From the NCBI GenBank assembly GCA_029936295.1, contig JAPYTH010000010.1:1-50858 (forward strand): a stretch of 50,858 nucleotides of DNA, in the 5' to 3' direction. The DNA is from TMED109 sp015660425 (lineage in GTDB: Bacteria > Pseudomonadota > Alphaproteobacteria > TMED109). The position numbers and the translations under genes are program-made. Under the pieces are notes generated by a model that had not been told where the DNA came from, ran no database searches, and saw only the letters and a list, made by a program, of their open reading frames with translations. Shown here piece after piece: positions 18,154 through 26,891 of the stretch; the stretch's first letter is position 1, and the number at the start of each line of letters is the position of its first letter.

Positions 18154-19033
18154 ATGGAAGAAAAGAAAACTAATATTTCCACTTCTTATATTAAGAGCAC
18201 TTCATCCTTTATAAAATCTCTCGGAGGTGCAAAAGGTATATATAATTATCTTTTATCTAAAAAGGTAAATATAAACATAGATTCTATATATAAATGGAAA
18301 AACAATGGAATACCACATAGATATATATTATACATTAAGGAATTAGCAGACAATAAAAACATAACCTTACCCGAAGATATTTTTCCAAATAACATGGCCT
18401 CAATGATTAACAAAACAGAAATAATTTCTAATTCTGATAATAATAGGAAAGGGTTTCCTCAGAAAAAAAGTAGAATAGTTCTATATTTAGCTTTAGTGAC
18501 TTTTATAGTTTTAATATTACAATTCTTATACTATCAAAATAATAGTAAAATTCTAAATCAGAAAATAGCAAAACTTGAAAATCTGATTTCATCAATTTCC
18601 ATAAAAGATTATGACTCAAAATTATATTCATTGAATAATGTCATAAATGAACAAAAGGCCCTACTTAAAAAACATTCTTTAGAAATTAAAGAACTTAATA
18701 TCACTACTACAACTAATAATAATAAAATAAAAAATTTAGAAGNNNNNNNNNNNNNNNNNNNNNNNNNNNNNNNNNNNNNNNNNNNNNNNNNNNNNNNNNN
18801 NNNNNNNNNNNNNNNNNNNNNNNNNNNNNNNNNNNNNNNNNNTGGATAAAAATAATATCCATACAAATATAATTAATAATCTAGCTATTTATAATTATGA
18901 CTATATCTTAAATGAATTTAAATCTGTAAATAATAATATCGAATTAAATCATTGGTTGAAAGATGTTCATAACCTTAAAATTTTATATGAGTCATTAGAT
19001 AATATTATTAAATGGCTTATTTTAAGAGGGTAA
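18154..19033 (+). CDS. Mitofilin-position membrane protein with HTH-like head and coiled coil (interrupted by an assembly gap)
   Basis: The gene between hemD and hemY in alphaproteobacteria usually encodes a mitofilin/Mic60-like inner-membrane protein. Here residues 9-75 form a compact segment with GGAKGIYNYL and SIYKWKNNGIP, resembling the small YdaS/'carph-isopro' type of helix-turn-helix. A single membrane helix follows at about 107-126 and then a coiled coil (129-196) up to the N gap. The last 62 codons lie after the gap and end at TAA 19033, four bases before hemY. The two parts total 780 bases, so one frame is restored if the true gap is a multiple of three; the nominal 100 N would break it. 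The missing middle prevents a domain match, so the Mic60 assignment is inference from position and architecture. Confidence 0.65.
18743..18842. other. Scaffold gap (100 N) inside the mitofilin-position gene
   Basis: The 100 N are a placeholder. No shared sequence is visible between the two edges, so real bases are missing here. Frame logic says the missing length is a multiple of three if the gene is intact. Confidence 0.95.
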
Positions 19034-19037
19034 TGAT

Positions 19038-20596
19038 ATGATAAGAATAGTATTTCTCTTTATTATACTTACCTTAACGGGTTTTATAACAATTTGGCTT
19101 AAAAAAAACCCTGGTAATATTGCTATAGAATGGCAAGGATGGCTCCTAGAAACTTCGGTTCCCATTATAATAGCTTTGACATTATTTTTATTTTTTCTTG
19201 TAATAGTATGTTATTTTTTTATAAAAAAAATAATCTCTATTCCTCAGTCTGTTCAGAATAGATACAAAAAAAATAAAAAATCAAAGGCAGATACTGCAAT
19301 TATCAAAGCTTTTTCTGCAAAATACATGGGCGAGGTTGAATTAGCTGAAAGTTATTCAAAACAAGCAAAATTTTTAAATAATACTCCTTTAAAGCTATTA
19401 TTAGATTCAGAAATAAATAATTATTATGGGAATGATAGCAAATATCTAGAACACTTAAATAATATGTTAGAACACCCTGAAACTCTATTAGTTAGTGTAA
19501 AAAAACTTACTACTACACACATTAAAAATAGAGAAATAAAAGATGCACTCAAAATTATTAGTATGAGTCCAAAATCTAAAAACACTCCTAAATGGTTTTT
19601 TTATACTGCTTTGCAATTAAATATTTTAGAAAAAAACTGGGAAGAGGTTAATATTAGTATTAAAAATATTAATAAATATACAAATGCTAATACCACTTCA
19701 TTGAAGCTTATTAAAAGTAGAATATTTTTATATAAAGCAATGGAAGAACATAATACTGAGAATAGTGATATAGAATTTAAAGATATAAATACTTCTTTAA
19801 AATTTGATCCTTCATTTGCACCGGCAATAGTTTTAAAAGCAAAATTATTATATAAAAAAGATAAAAAGTTAGGATTAGACTATATAAAAAATTCTTGGAA
19901 AAAACATTCTCATCCTGAGATTGCTAATTTTTTGATAAGTATATTTGATAACAAACCTAAACAAAAATTATTAAGTATTGTAAAAAGTTTAACCAAACTA
20001 AGTAATGATTCATTTAATAATAATTACACATTAGCAAAAGTTGCATTACTATTAGAGGCATGGCCAATAGCACGACAAGCGCTTAATATTATTCCTGAAA
20101 AAGATTGGACAAAAACTATTTATCTTATGATGGCTGATTTAGAAAAAAAAGAACATGGAGATAATAATAAATTTAATTTTTGGTATGANNNNNNNNNNNN
20201 NNNNNNNNNNNNNNNNNNNNNNNNNNNNNNNNNNNNNNNNNNNNNNNNNNNNNNNNNNNNNNNNNNNNNNNNNNNNNNNNNNNNNNNNCTGATTTAGAAA
20301 AAAAAGAACATGGAGATAATAATAAATTTAATTTTTGGTATGAAAAAGCGCAAAATGCTATTTTAGATTTTTCGTGGGGATGTACATCCTGCTCATATAT
20401 ACCAGATCAGTGGAACTTAATATGCCCTAAATGTTCAAGCTTAGATTCTATACAATGGCAACAATTTGCAAGTCCTTCTAAATACATTGAAAATATTTCT
20501 CCTATTATTAAACACAGTAAAATTGCTAACAGTCTTAACGCAGAAAATGCAGCAAGAGGTATAATTGAAGAATTAAAAACTGGCATGGATAGATAA
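19038..20596 (+). CDS. hemY: HemY-like TPR membrane protein with C-terminal zinc-ribbon motif (split by a false gap)
   Basis: Two membrane segments (about 4-20 and 38-62) precede a TPR-rich region, the HemY_N layout; the protein lies at the inner membrane and is linked by context to heme synthesis, with no proven reaction. An N run (20189-20288) interrupts the gene, but the 55 bases before it are repeated exactly after it. Removing the gap and one copy gives 1404 bases, an intact frame of 467 residues. Left as is, the frame breaks and a caller stops at 20297. The end carries CTSC...CPKC within a WGC-x2-C / W-x4-C-x2-C context, like the rubredoxin-type zinc ribbon of LapB and alphaproteobacterial HemY. 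Stop TAA at 20594-20596. Confidence 0.88.
20134..20343. repeat. Exact 55-base duplication flanking an N gap (assembly artefact)
   Basis: Bases 20134-20188 and 20289-20343 are identical and touch the 100-N run on each side. This is what remains when two contigs sharing one k-mer overlap are scaffolded instead of merged. The biological sequence almost certainly has one copy and no gap. Confidence 0.95.
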
Positions 20597-20600
20597 AAAT

Positions 20601-21074
20601 ATGATAAAAATTTGTTACTTATTATACTTATATATTTTTTTATCTGTTGCGGTCGCCAATGGCTCAGTTGATATGATTATAGTAGAAAAATCTATGAGAA
20701 TATTAAAACTTATGGAGCATGGATCCGTAATAAAGAAATACTCTATTGATTTAGGTTTTGACCCTATTGGACATAAACATTTTAGAGGTGACGGTAAAAC
20801 TCCAGAAGGATTGTATTATGTTAGTAAAAAATCTACTAATAGTGACTTTCATCTTTCATTACAAATTTCTTATCCAAATAAATGGGATAAAAGAAATGCT
20901 CGTGTTTTTAATAAAGACGCCGGCAACTATATAATGATACATGGAGAACCTAATATTAAAAATACTACCCATAAAAAAGATTGGACAAATGGTTGTATAG
21001 CCCTCTCAAATAAAGATATAAATGATCTTAATAAATACGTCTTAATAAATACACCAATTTATATAAAGAAGTAA
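20601..21074 (+). CDS. Periplasmic L,D-transpeptidase-fold (YkuD) protein
   Basis: A small secreted protein with an N-terminal signal peptide (about 1-20). The YkuD core shows GDGKTPEGLYYV near 54-65, IMIHGEPN with the conserved His-Gly near 113-114, and the catalytic cysteine in TNGCIALSN near 130. In family members this triad cross-links or trims peptidoglycan through 3-3 or protein linkages. At 157 residues it is a stand-alone catalytic domain without a peptidoglycan-binding module. It begins four bases after hemY, so it is probably read through from the hem operon, and it faces the glyoxalase-fold gene at a three-base gap. Confidence 0.88.
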   Translation: MIKICYLLYLYIFLSVAVANGSVDMIIVEKSMRILKLMEHGSVIKKYSIDLGFDPIGHKHFRGDGKTPEGLYYVSKKSTNSDFHLSLQISYPNKWDKRNARVFNKDAGNYIMIHGEPNIKNTTHKKDWTNGCIALSNKDINDLNKYVLINTPIYIKK

Positions 21075-21077
21075 AAA

Positions 21078-21500
21078 TTAAGTTGCAAAAATCATTTTTT
21101 TTTCCTTAAATGCTTTCAATTCTATACCGTTAAATGATGGATCAACTATAAATAAAGTGGCTTGTTCCCCTGGTTTATTCTTAAAACGAATATATGGATC
21201 AATGATAAAGCGTGCTTTATTCTGTATAAGTTTATCTTTTATTAAATGCCAATCATCCCAATCCATTATTAATCCAAAGTGTCTTACCGGCACATTTTTA
21301 CCGTCAACCTTATTATTAACTGTATCACATGAATCAGGTGATAAGTGTGCAGTAATTTGGTGTCCATGAAAATTAAAATCTACCCATTCTGGGCTTGATC
21401 TTCCCACACTGCATCCTAGAAATTTAGTATAAAAAAATTTAGTCTCTAATAAATTTTTGACAGGAAATGCCAAATGAAAAGGAGGAAAATTATTTTTCAT
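21078..21500 (-). CDS. VOC (glyoxalase/bleomycin-resistance fold) family protein
   Basis: 140 residues with the paired beta-alpha-beta pattern of vicinal-oxygen-chelate proteins: FHLAFPV (possible metal His) near 7-13, FYTKFLGC near 21-28, a GHQITAHL segment near 46-53, the second-half HFGLIMDW near 73-80, and a C-terminal FNGIELKAF glutamate. Likely a small metalloprotein; the substrate is unknown. It lies 20 bases downstream of the penicillin-binding protein gene on the same strand and may be co-transcribed with it, but no functional link follows. Confidence 0.82.
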   Translation of the reverse strand: MKNNFPPFHLAFPVKNLLETKFFYTKFLGCSVGRSSPEWVDFNFHGHQITAHLSPDSCDTVNNKVDGKNVPVRHFGLIMDWDDWHLIKDKLIQNKARFIIDPYIRFKNKPGEQATLFIVDPSFNGIELKAFKEKKMIFAT

Positions 21501-21520
21501 AATAAAACTTTCTATTTACT

Positions 21521-23278
21521 TTATAAAATTAACAAATTTTTTATAATTTCTCTATATATTTTTGCAGGCTGATTGCCTCCTGATAATCCCTCAACTTTTG
21601 TATTATCGTCTTTACCTACCCATACACCAATAATAAAATTATTTACATAACCTATAAACCAGGCATCTTTAGAATTCTGAGTCGTTCCTGTTTTACCTCC
21701 ATATAATAGATTATTATTATTTAAAAAAGAAATTTTTGCATTAGCTGAGGTACCATTATCCATAGAACTTTTAAGCAAGATTCTTATTTCTTTTAATATT
21801 TTTTTATTAATGGCTGAATCTCTTTCAGAGCTTTCCCTTTTATATATTATATTACCTTTCCTATCACTTATAGTTTCTACTCCATGGATAAAAGGCGTAA
21901 TACCTCCTGAAGCAATTGCTGCATAGGCATTCGTCATCTCTATAAGTGAAATACTTTGTGTGCCTAGAGATAAGGACCTTTCAGGTTTTAAATGTGATGA
22001 AACACCAAGTTTTTTTGCCCATTTAATTACATTATCTCTTCCAGATATTTCTTGTAGCCTAATTGCTGCAACATTAGAAGAAATTGAAAAAGCTTCTTTA
22101 AGGCTAATAAGACCTTTGTACTTCTTATTATAATTATTTGGGCTCCATCCATCTAGATCTAAAGGCATATCTTCAATATTATCATAAGCACCCATGCCTA
22201 GTTCTAACGCTGCCAAATAAGTAAATAATTTAAAAACTGAACCAGGTTGTCTTAGAGATTGAGTAGCACGATTAAATTGACTTTTATAAAAAGATCTGCC
22301 TCCTAACATTCCTGTTACTGCTCCATTTATATCCAATACTATTACTGCAGCTTCTAAGTCAGTTCTTTTTTTTAATATTAATGAAACAGCTTTTTCTACT
22401 TCTGACTGAACCTTAGGATCTAAGGTTGTTTTAATAATAATATCAGATATATTATTATAATTTTTTGAAGTTCTTCTTAAGACCCAATCTGAGAAGTACC
22501 TACTTTCATTAGTGAAATTCTTACTAATTAATAATTTTTGTAAATTACTAGCTGCTTTACTAAATTCATTTTTTGAAATTAAATTTAAATTCAGCATTCT
22601 GTTTAATACTATCAGTGCTCTTTTTTTTGTCTCCTCAGGGGAGGAAAGTATATTTAACCTGGTTGGTGCTTTAAGAGCTGCTGCTAATATTGCAGCCTCA
22701 TATATAGAAACCTCCATAGGTGTCTTTGAAAAATAGCTATCAGTTGCTGAACTAATTCCATAATTCCCAGAGCCAAAATAAGCCCTATTTAAATATAAAG
22801 AAATTATTTCTTCTTTATCTAAAATAGCCTCTAACTTTAAAGTAATAAATAATTCACGTATTTTTCTTAAGATACTTTTTTCTGCATTTAAAAATATAAG
22901 TTTTGCCAACTGCTGCGTAATTGTAGAACCACCTTGTTTATAACTAGCACTTAATATATTTACATATAGAGCCCTTAAAATGCCTTTAATATCTATTCCA
23001 GGATGCGAATAGAACCTACTATCTTCAATAGCTATAACTGCATTTATTAGATAGGGAGAAATATGTTTATATTCTACGTAAGCTGAATATAATTCGCCAT
23101 ATACTGCTAAACGTGAGTTATCACTTGCATTAATTACAACTGAAGACTTTCTCCGGTTTTGTGATAATTCATTAAAATTAGGTAAAGTAATCCAACAATA
23201 GAAAAATATTGCAGATATTATAAATATAAAAAAAATTGCTAGGTTTAATATTAATCTTTTAAAAAAAATAATCTTTAT
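21521..23278 (-). CDS. Class A penicillin-binding protein (PBP1a-like) without a canonical start codon
   Basis: Bifunctional peptidoglycan synthase in the inner membrane. The frame is open from the gyrB stop codon and reads an N-terminal membrane helix (about 8-30), then the GT51 glycosyltransferase with catalytic Glu85 in AIEDSRFYSHPG, GGSTITQQLAK (117-126) and the RKIRE motif. The transpeptidase domain has Ser347-x-x-Lys350 (SVFK), SSN near 400-402 and KTG (529-531). No ATG, GTG or TTG exists between the gyrB stop and residue 124. The best N-terminus is ATA at 23278 (reading as M-K-I-I-F-F), giving 585 residues. Starting at the first usual codon (TTG, 22909) would delete the membrane anchor and the catalytic glutamate. 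Either a rare start (ATA or the ATTs after it) or a base error is involved; a single indel does not reveal a start in the other frames. Confidence 0.9.
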   Translation of the reverse strand: MKIIFFKRLILNLAIFFIFIISAIFFYCWITLPNFNELSQNRRKSSVVINASDNSRLAVYGELYSAYVEYKHISPYLINAVIAIEDSRFYSHPGIDIKGILRALYVNILSASYKQGGSTITQQLAKLIFLNAEKSILRKIRELFITLKLEAILDKEEIISLYLNRAYFGSGNYGISSATDSYFSKTPMEVSIYEAAILAAALKAPTRLNILSSPEETKKRALIVLNRMLNLNLISKNEFSKAASNLQKLLISKNFTNESRYFSDWVLRRTSKNYNNISDIIIKTTLDPKVQSEVEKAVSLILKKRTDLEAAVIVLDINGAVTGMLGGRSFYKSQFNRATQSLRQPGSVFKLFTYLAALELGMGAYDNIEDMPLDLDGWSPNNYNKKYKGLISLKEAFSISSNVAAIRLQEISGRDNVIKWAKKLGVSSHLKPERSLSLGTQSISLIEMTNAYAAIASGGITPFIHGVETISDRKGNIIYKRESSERDSAINKKILKEIRILLKSSMDNGTSANAKISFLNNNNLLYGGKTGTTQNSKDAWFIGYVNNFIIGVWVGKDDNTKVEGLSGGNQPAKIYREIIKNLLIL

Positions 23279-23281
23279 TGC

Positions 23282-25711
23282 CTATATATCAATATTTTCT
23301 ACTTCTAATGCTCGTTCTTGAATAAAATTTCTTCTAGGTTCTACTTCTTCACCCATTAATGTTGAAAATACATTATCTGCTTCTGCAGCATCTTCTATAT
23401 TTACTCTTAATAATATTCGTGCATCAGGATCTAATGTAGTTTCCCATAATTGATCTGGATTCATTTCACCTAAACCTTTATAACGCTGAATGCCAAGTCC
23501 CTTCCTTCCTTGCTCTATCGAGGTTACATATAAATCAGAAGGACCGGCTATATTATAAGAATCTTCACCTTTTACTAAGGTTGCTCCATTAAAATAAGTT
23601 TCTTGCAATTCCGCCGTATCCTTTTCTAATTTACGCGCATCAGAAGAACTTAATATTGTTTTATCAATTATATATTCTGAAATGACGCCTCTTCTATCAT
23701 GGCTGAAAATATACCTTTTTTCCTCTAAATTATATACACCCTTCCAACCGTCTTCTCCAGCTATTGCAAATTTATTTAATGCTTTAGTAACAAACTCCGC
23801 TACTATTGACGCTTTTTCTTTATCATCAAGCAAATTAACATCTAAAGCTCCACTAATTGCCATGCGTTCAATTAGATCAATATTAATTTTTTTAGATAAA
23901 GCTCTAATAGAGAAATATTGTTTTTTGGCTGATAATATTAAAGACTTTAAATCAGCTGAGGTTCTATTATCTCCTGAATTTGTCGTTAAAAATGTATCTG
24001 CTACTAATTGGTCAACTAAATAATTATCTAGAGTATCTTCATCTTTTAAATAAACCTCACTAGAACCTTTTTTTACCTTAAAAAGAGGAGGTTGAGCTAT
24101 ATATAGATGACCACCAGCAACTAGTTCCTGCATGTGTCTATAAAAAAATGTTAAAATTAATGTTCTGATGTGAGATCCATCAACATCCGCATCAGTCATT
24201 ATTATTATTTTATGATATCTTAATTTTTCAAGATTAAAATCATCATGTATACCTGTCCCCAAAGCTGAAATCATAATTCCTATTTCATTTGAGCCTAACA
24301 CTCTAGCCCTTCCTGCTCTTTCTACATTTAATATTTTACCTCTTAAAGGTAGAACGGCCTGAGTTTCTCTTGACCTACCTTGTTTTGCTGAGCCACCTGC
24401 TGAATCTCCTTCTACTAAAAATAATTCTGACTTTGCTGGGTCACGTTCCTGGCAATCTGCCAGCTTTCCAGGTAAGCTTGCAAATTCTAGAGCTCCTTTT
24501 CTTCGAGACAATTCTCTAGCTTTTCTAGCGGCCTCCCTAGCTGATGAAGCATCTATAATTTTTTGAATAATAATTTTTGCTTCGGAAGGGTTTTCTTCTA
24601 ACCAAGCTGTTAATTTTTCACTAACTAAGCCCTCTACTACTGGCCTTACTTCCGATGAAACCAATTTATCTTTAGTTTGTGAAGAAAATTTGGGGTCTGG
24701 AATCTTTATAGATAACACAGCAGTTATTCCTTCTCTCATATCTTCACTACTTAAACTAACCTTATTTTTCTTACCCAATGGATTCGCTTGTATATATTTT
24801 GTTAACACTCTAGTTAGTGCACCCCTAAAACCTGCTAAATGCGCCCCTCCATCTCTCTGAGGTATATTATTGGTAAAACATAGTACATTTTCATAATAAC
24901 TATCATTCCAAGATAATCCTAATTCAACTTCATTATCATTTTTTGCACCTTTTAAATATATAATACTTTCATGTATAGTTGCTTTTGACCTATCTAAATA
25001 TTCTACAAAAGCTTTTATTCCTCCTTCATAATAAAGTTTTACTACTTTAGATTCAGCACTTCTATTATCAGTAATATTAATCTTTAAATTAGAATTTAAA
25101 AAAGCTAGTTCTCGAAAACGTTTTTCAAGAACAGAAAAATTGAACTCAATAGTCGAAAAAACATCGCTAGATGGATAAAACCTTACATAGGTTCCAGATT
25201 TATTATCTGAACTACCTAATTCTTTTAAGGGTGAAGCCGCATCACCTTTTAGAAAAGTCATAAAAAACTTTTTATTATTTCTATAGATAGTCAACTCTAA
25301 TTTTTCGGATAATGCATTTACTACACTTATTCCAACACCGTGCAATCCTCCTGAGACTTTATAACTATTTTCATCAAATTTTCCTCCTGCATGGAGTTTG
25401 GTCATAATCACTTCGGCAGCAGAAACGCCTTCCTCAGGATGAATACCAGTAGGGATACCTCTTCCATTATCCTCAACTGATACCGATGAATCAGAATGCA
25501 TAACTATATCTATTTGATCACAATGACCGGCAAGTGCCTCATCTATAGAATTATCTACTACTTCAAAAACCATATGATGTAACCCTGTTCCATCATCTGT
25601 ATCACCTATATACATTCCAGGTCTTTTGCGAACAGCATCTAAGCCCTTTAAAACCTTAATAGAATCTTCATCATATTGAGCATTATTATTGCTCTCATCA
25701 TCAGTAATCAT
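23282..25711 (-). CDS. gyrB: DNA gyrase subunit B
   Basis: ATPase subunit of gyrase, which introduces negative supercoils. GHKL ATPase motifs: EVVDNSIDEALAG, DNGRGIPTG and GGLHGVGISVVNAL. The TOPRIM domain shows LVEGDSAGGSAKQGR and DADVDGSHIRTL. The C-terminus carries the RYKGLGEMNP motif. The start is set at 25711 because GGAG lies five bases upstream; earlier ATGs at 25732 and 25726 have no site. This gives 809 residues and an 11-base overlap with recF. It is the last gene of the dnaA-dnaN-recF-gyrB set and is followed directly by the penicillin-binding protein. Confidence 0.98.
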   Translation of the reverse strand: MITDDESNNNAQYDEDSIKVLKGLDAVRKRPGMYIGDTDDGTGLHHMVFEVVDNSIDEALAGHCDQIDIVMHSDSSVSVEDNGRGIPTGIHPEEGVSAAEVIMTKLHAGGKFDENSYKVSGGLHGVGISVVNALSEKLELTIYRNNKKFFMTFLKGDAASPLKELGSSDNKSGTYVRFYPSSDVFSTIEFNFSVLEKRFRELAFLNSNLKINITDNRSAESKVVKLYYEGGIKAFVEYLDRSKATIHESIIYLKGAKNDNEVELGLSWNDSYYENVLCFTNNIPQRDGGAHLAGFRGALTRVLTKYIQANPLGKKNKVSLSSEDMREGITAVLSIKIPDPKFSSQTKDKLVSSEVRPVVEGLVSEKLTAWLEENPSEAKIIIQKIIDASSAREAARKARELSRRKGALEFASLPGKLADCQERDPAKSELFLVEGDSAGGSAKQGRSRETQAVLPLRGKILNVERAGRARVLGSNEIGIMISALGTGIHDDFNLEKLRYHKIIIMTDADVDGSHIRTLILTFFYRHMQELVAGGHLYIAQPPLFKVKKGSSEVYLKDEDTLDNYLVDQLVADTFLTTNSGDNRTSADLKSLILSAKKQYFSIRALSKKINIDLIERMAISGALDVNLLDDKEKASIVAEFVTKALNKFAIAGEDGWKGVYNLEEKRYIFSHDRRGVISEYIIDKTILSSSDARKLEKDTAELQETYFNGATLVKGEDSYNIAGPSDLYVTSIEQGRKGLGIQRYKGLGEMNPDQLWETTLDPDARILLRVNIEDAAEADNVFSTLMGEEVEPRRNFIQERALEVENIDI

Positions 25712-26885
25712 GAATTCTCCGATCATTTTCATTATCTAAATTTATTATATATGAATTTTCATTAAATGTCATAAAATCACTCTCTTCTGTACCAGTCATA
25801 AAAGCCTGAATATTAAGGCTTTTTATCTCCTTAGATAGACTTTCTTTTTTATTATTATCTAAATGTGCAAAAACTTCATCTAAGAGTAATATTGGCGATA
25901 AATTACAATAATTTTTATATGATTTAGCTACTGCTAATATAATAGAAATTAATAAAGATTTTTGCTCTCCAGTAGAACATATATTTGCTAATATTCCCTT
26001 GTCTTTATAGCTCACCTCTAATTCAGTTCTATGTGGCCCTATACTAGTAATACCTCTACACGCGTCCTTACTTCTTGTGTCTGACAAAGCCTGTAAAAAA
26101 CTTTCTTTAAATAATTCTAAATCTGCACTACCATGATATTTGCTTTCTATCTCACCCTTGAAAACCATATCTGCTTTTGGAAAGTTAATATTATTTTTAT
26201 TTATTTCATTATTTAATAATTTAATAACTTTAAATCTATCGATAATAATTTGACTGCCATATTTAACAATCTGCTTTTCTATATTATTAAACCACGTTTT
26301 ATCTATAAAATTATCTTTTAGTAAATTATTTCTCTCCCTAACTAATTTTTCATATAATCTTATATTTTTTGCATGTGTGCTAATAAAAACCCATGTAATT
26401 CTATCAAAAAATTTTCTTCTATTTGAAGAGCCTTCAATAAATATTTTATCCATTAATGGAGTTATAGAAATTACACCCAAGTACTCTGTAAGAACTAATG
26501 GGGAAATAAATTTTCCATCTATTTTTACTTTGCGCGCTTTACTATAATTTATCTCTAAAGCACTGCCTATTTCATGTTTTTCCCTATTTTTCATTAAATT
26601 AATATGTATACCAAAATTACCACAATTTTTATAAGCCATATCTTCTAAGCGGGCTGACCTAATACCACGGCCTGGCTGCATTAAAGATATAGCTTCAAGA
26701 ATATTAGTTTTACCTACACCATTTTTACCAATAAAAGCAATGGGGCATTTAGGAAAATCTGCTGCATAAGATAGATAGTTTCTAAAATTAGATAATTTTA
26801 AAGATAAAATATGATTATTAACAGGGCCTTGATTAAAAAAAAAATTTTCTGATTCTTTTAAATTAAAGTCTTTAAAATCAGACAA
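25701..26885 (-). CDS. recF: DNA replication and repair protein RecF
   Basis: SMC-like ATPase that helps load RecA at single-strand gaps. Walker A GKNGVGKTN lies near 53-61, the arginine-rich GRGIRSARLE follows, SIGPHRTELEV is near 285, and STGEQKSLL (signature) and ILLLDEVFAHLD (Walker B) are near the C-terminus. The start is TTG at 26885, six bases after the dnaN stop; no nearby ATG exists before the core. The N-terminus is about 20 residues longer than usual before the LSLKLSNFRNY strand. The length is 394 residues. Confidence 0.96.
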   Translation of the reverse strand: MSDFKDFNLKESENFFFNQGPVNNHILSLKLSNFRNYLSYAADFPKCPIAFIGKNGVGKTNILEAISLMQPGRGIRSARLEDMAYKNCGNFGIHINLMKNREKHEIGSALEINYSKARKVKIDGKFISPLVLTEYLGVISITPLMDKIFIEGSSNRRKFFDRITWVFISTHAKNIRLYEKLVRERNNLLKDNFIDKTWFNNIEKQIVKYGSQIIIDRFKVIKLLNNEINKNNINFPKADMVFKGEIESKYHGSADLELFKESFLQALSDTRSKDACRGITSIGPHRTELEVSYKDKGILANICSTGEQKSLLISIILAVAKSYKNYCNLSPILLLDEVFAHLDNNKKESLSKEIKSLNIQAFMTGTEESDFMTFNENSYIINLDNENDRRIHDY

Positions 26886-26891
26886 TTATTT

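Noticed and set aside
19038..20297. hemY as a truncated pseudogene with an orphan zinc-ribbon fragment downstream
   Set aside because: The break is created by the N run and the duplicated 55 bases; removing them restores one frame.
21521..22909. Penicillin-binding protein starting at TTG 22909
   Set aside because: That start would cut off the membrane anchor and the catalytic glutamate that are plainly encoded upstream in the same open frame.
23682..24023. 113-codon plus-strand open frame inside gyrB
   Set aside because: Antisense shadow of a conserved gene, with no independent support.
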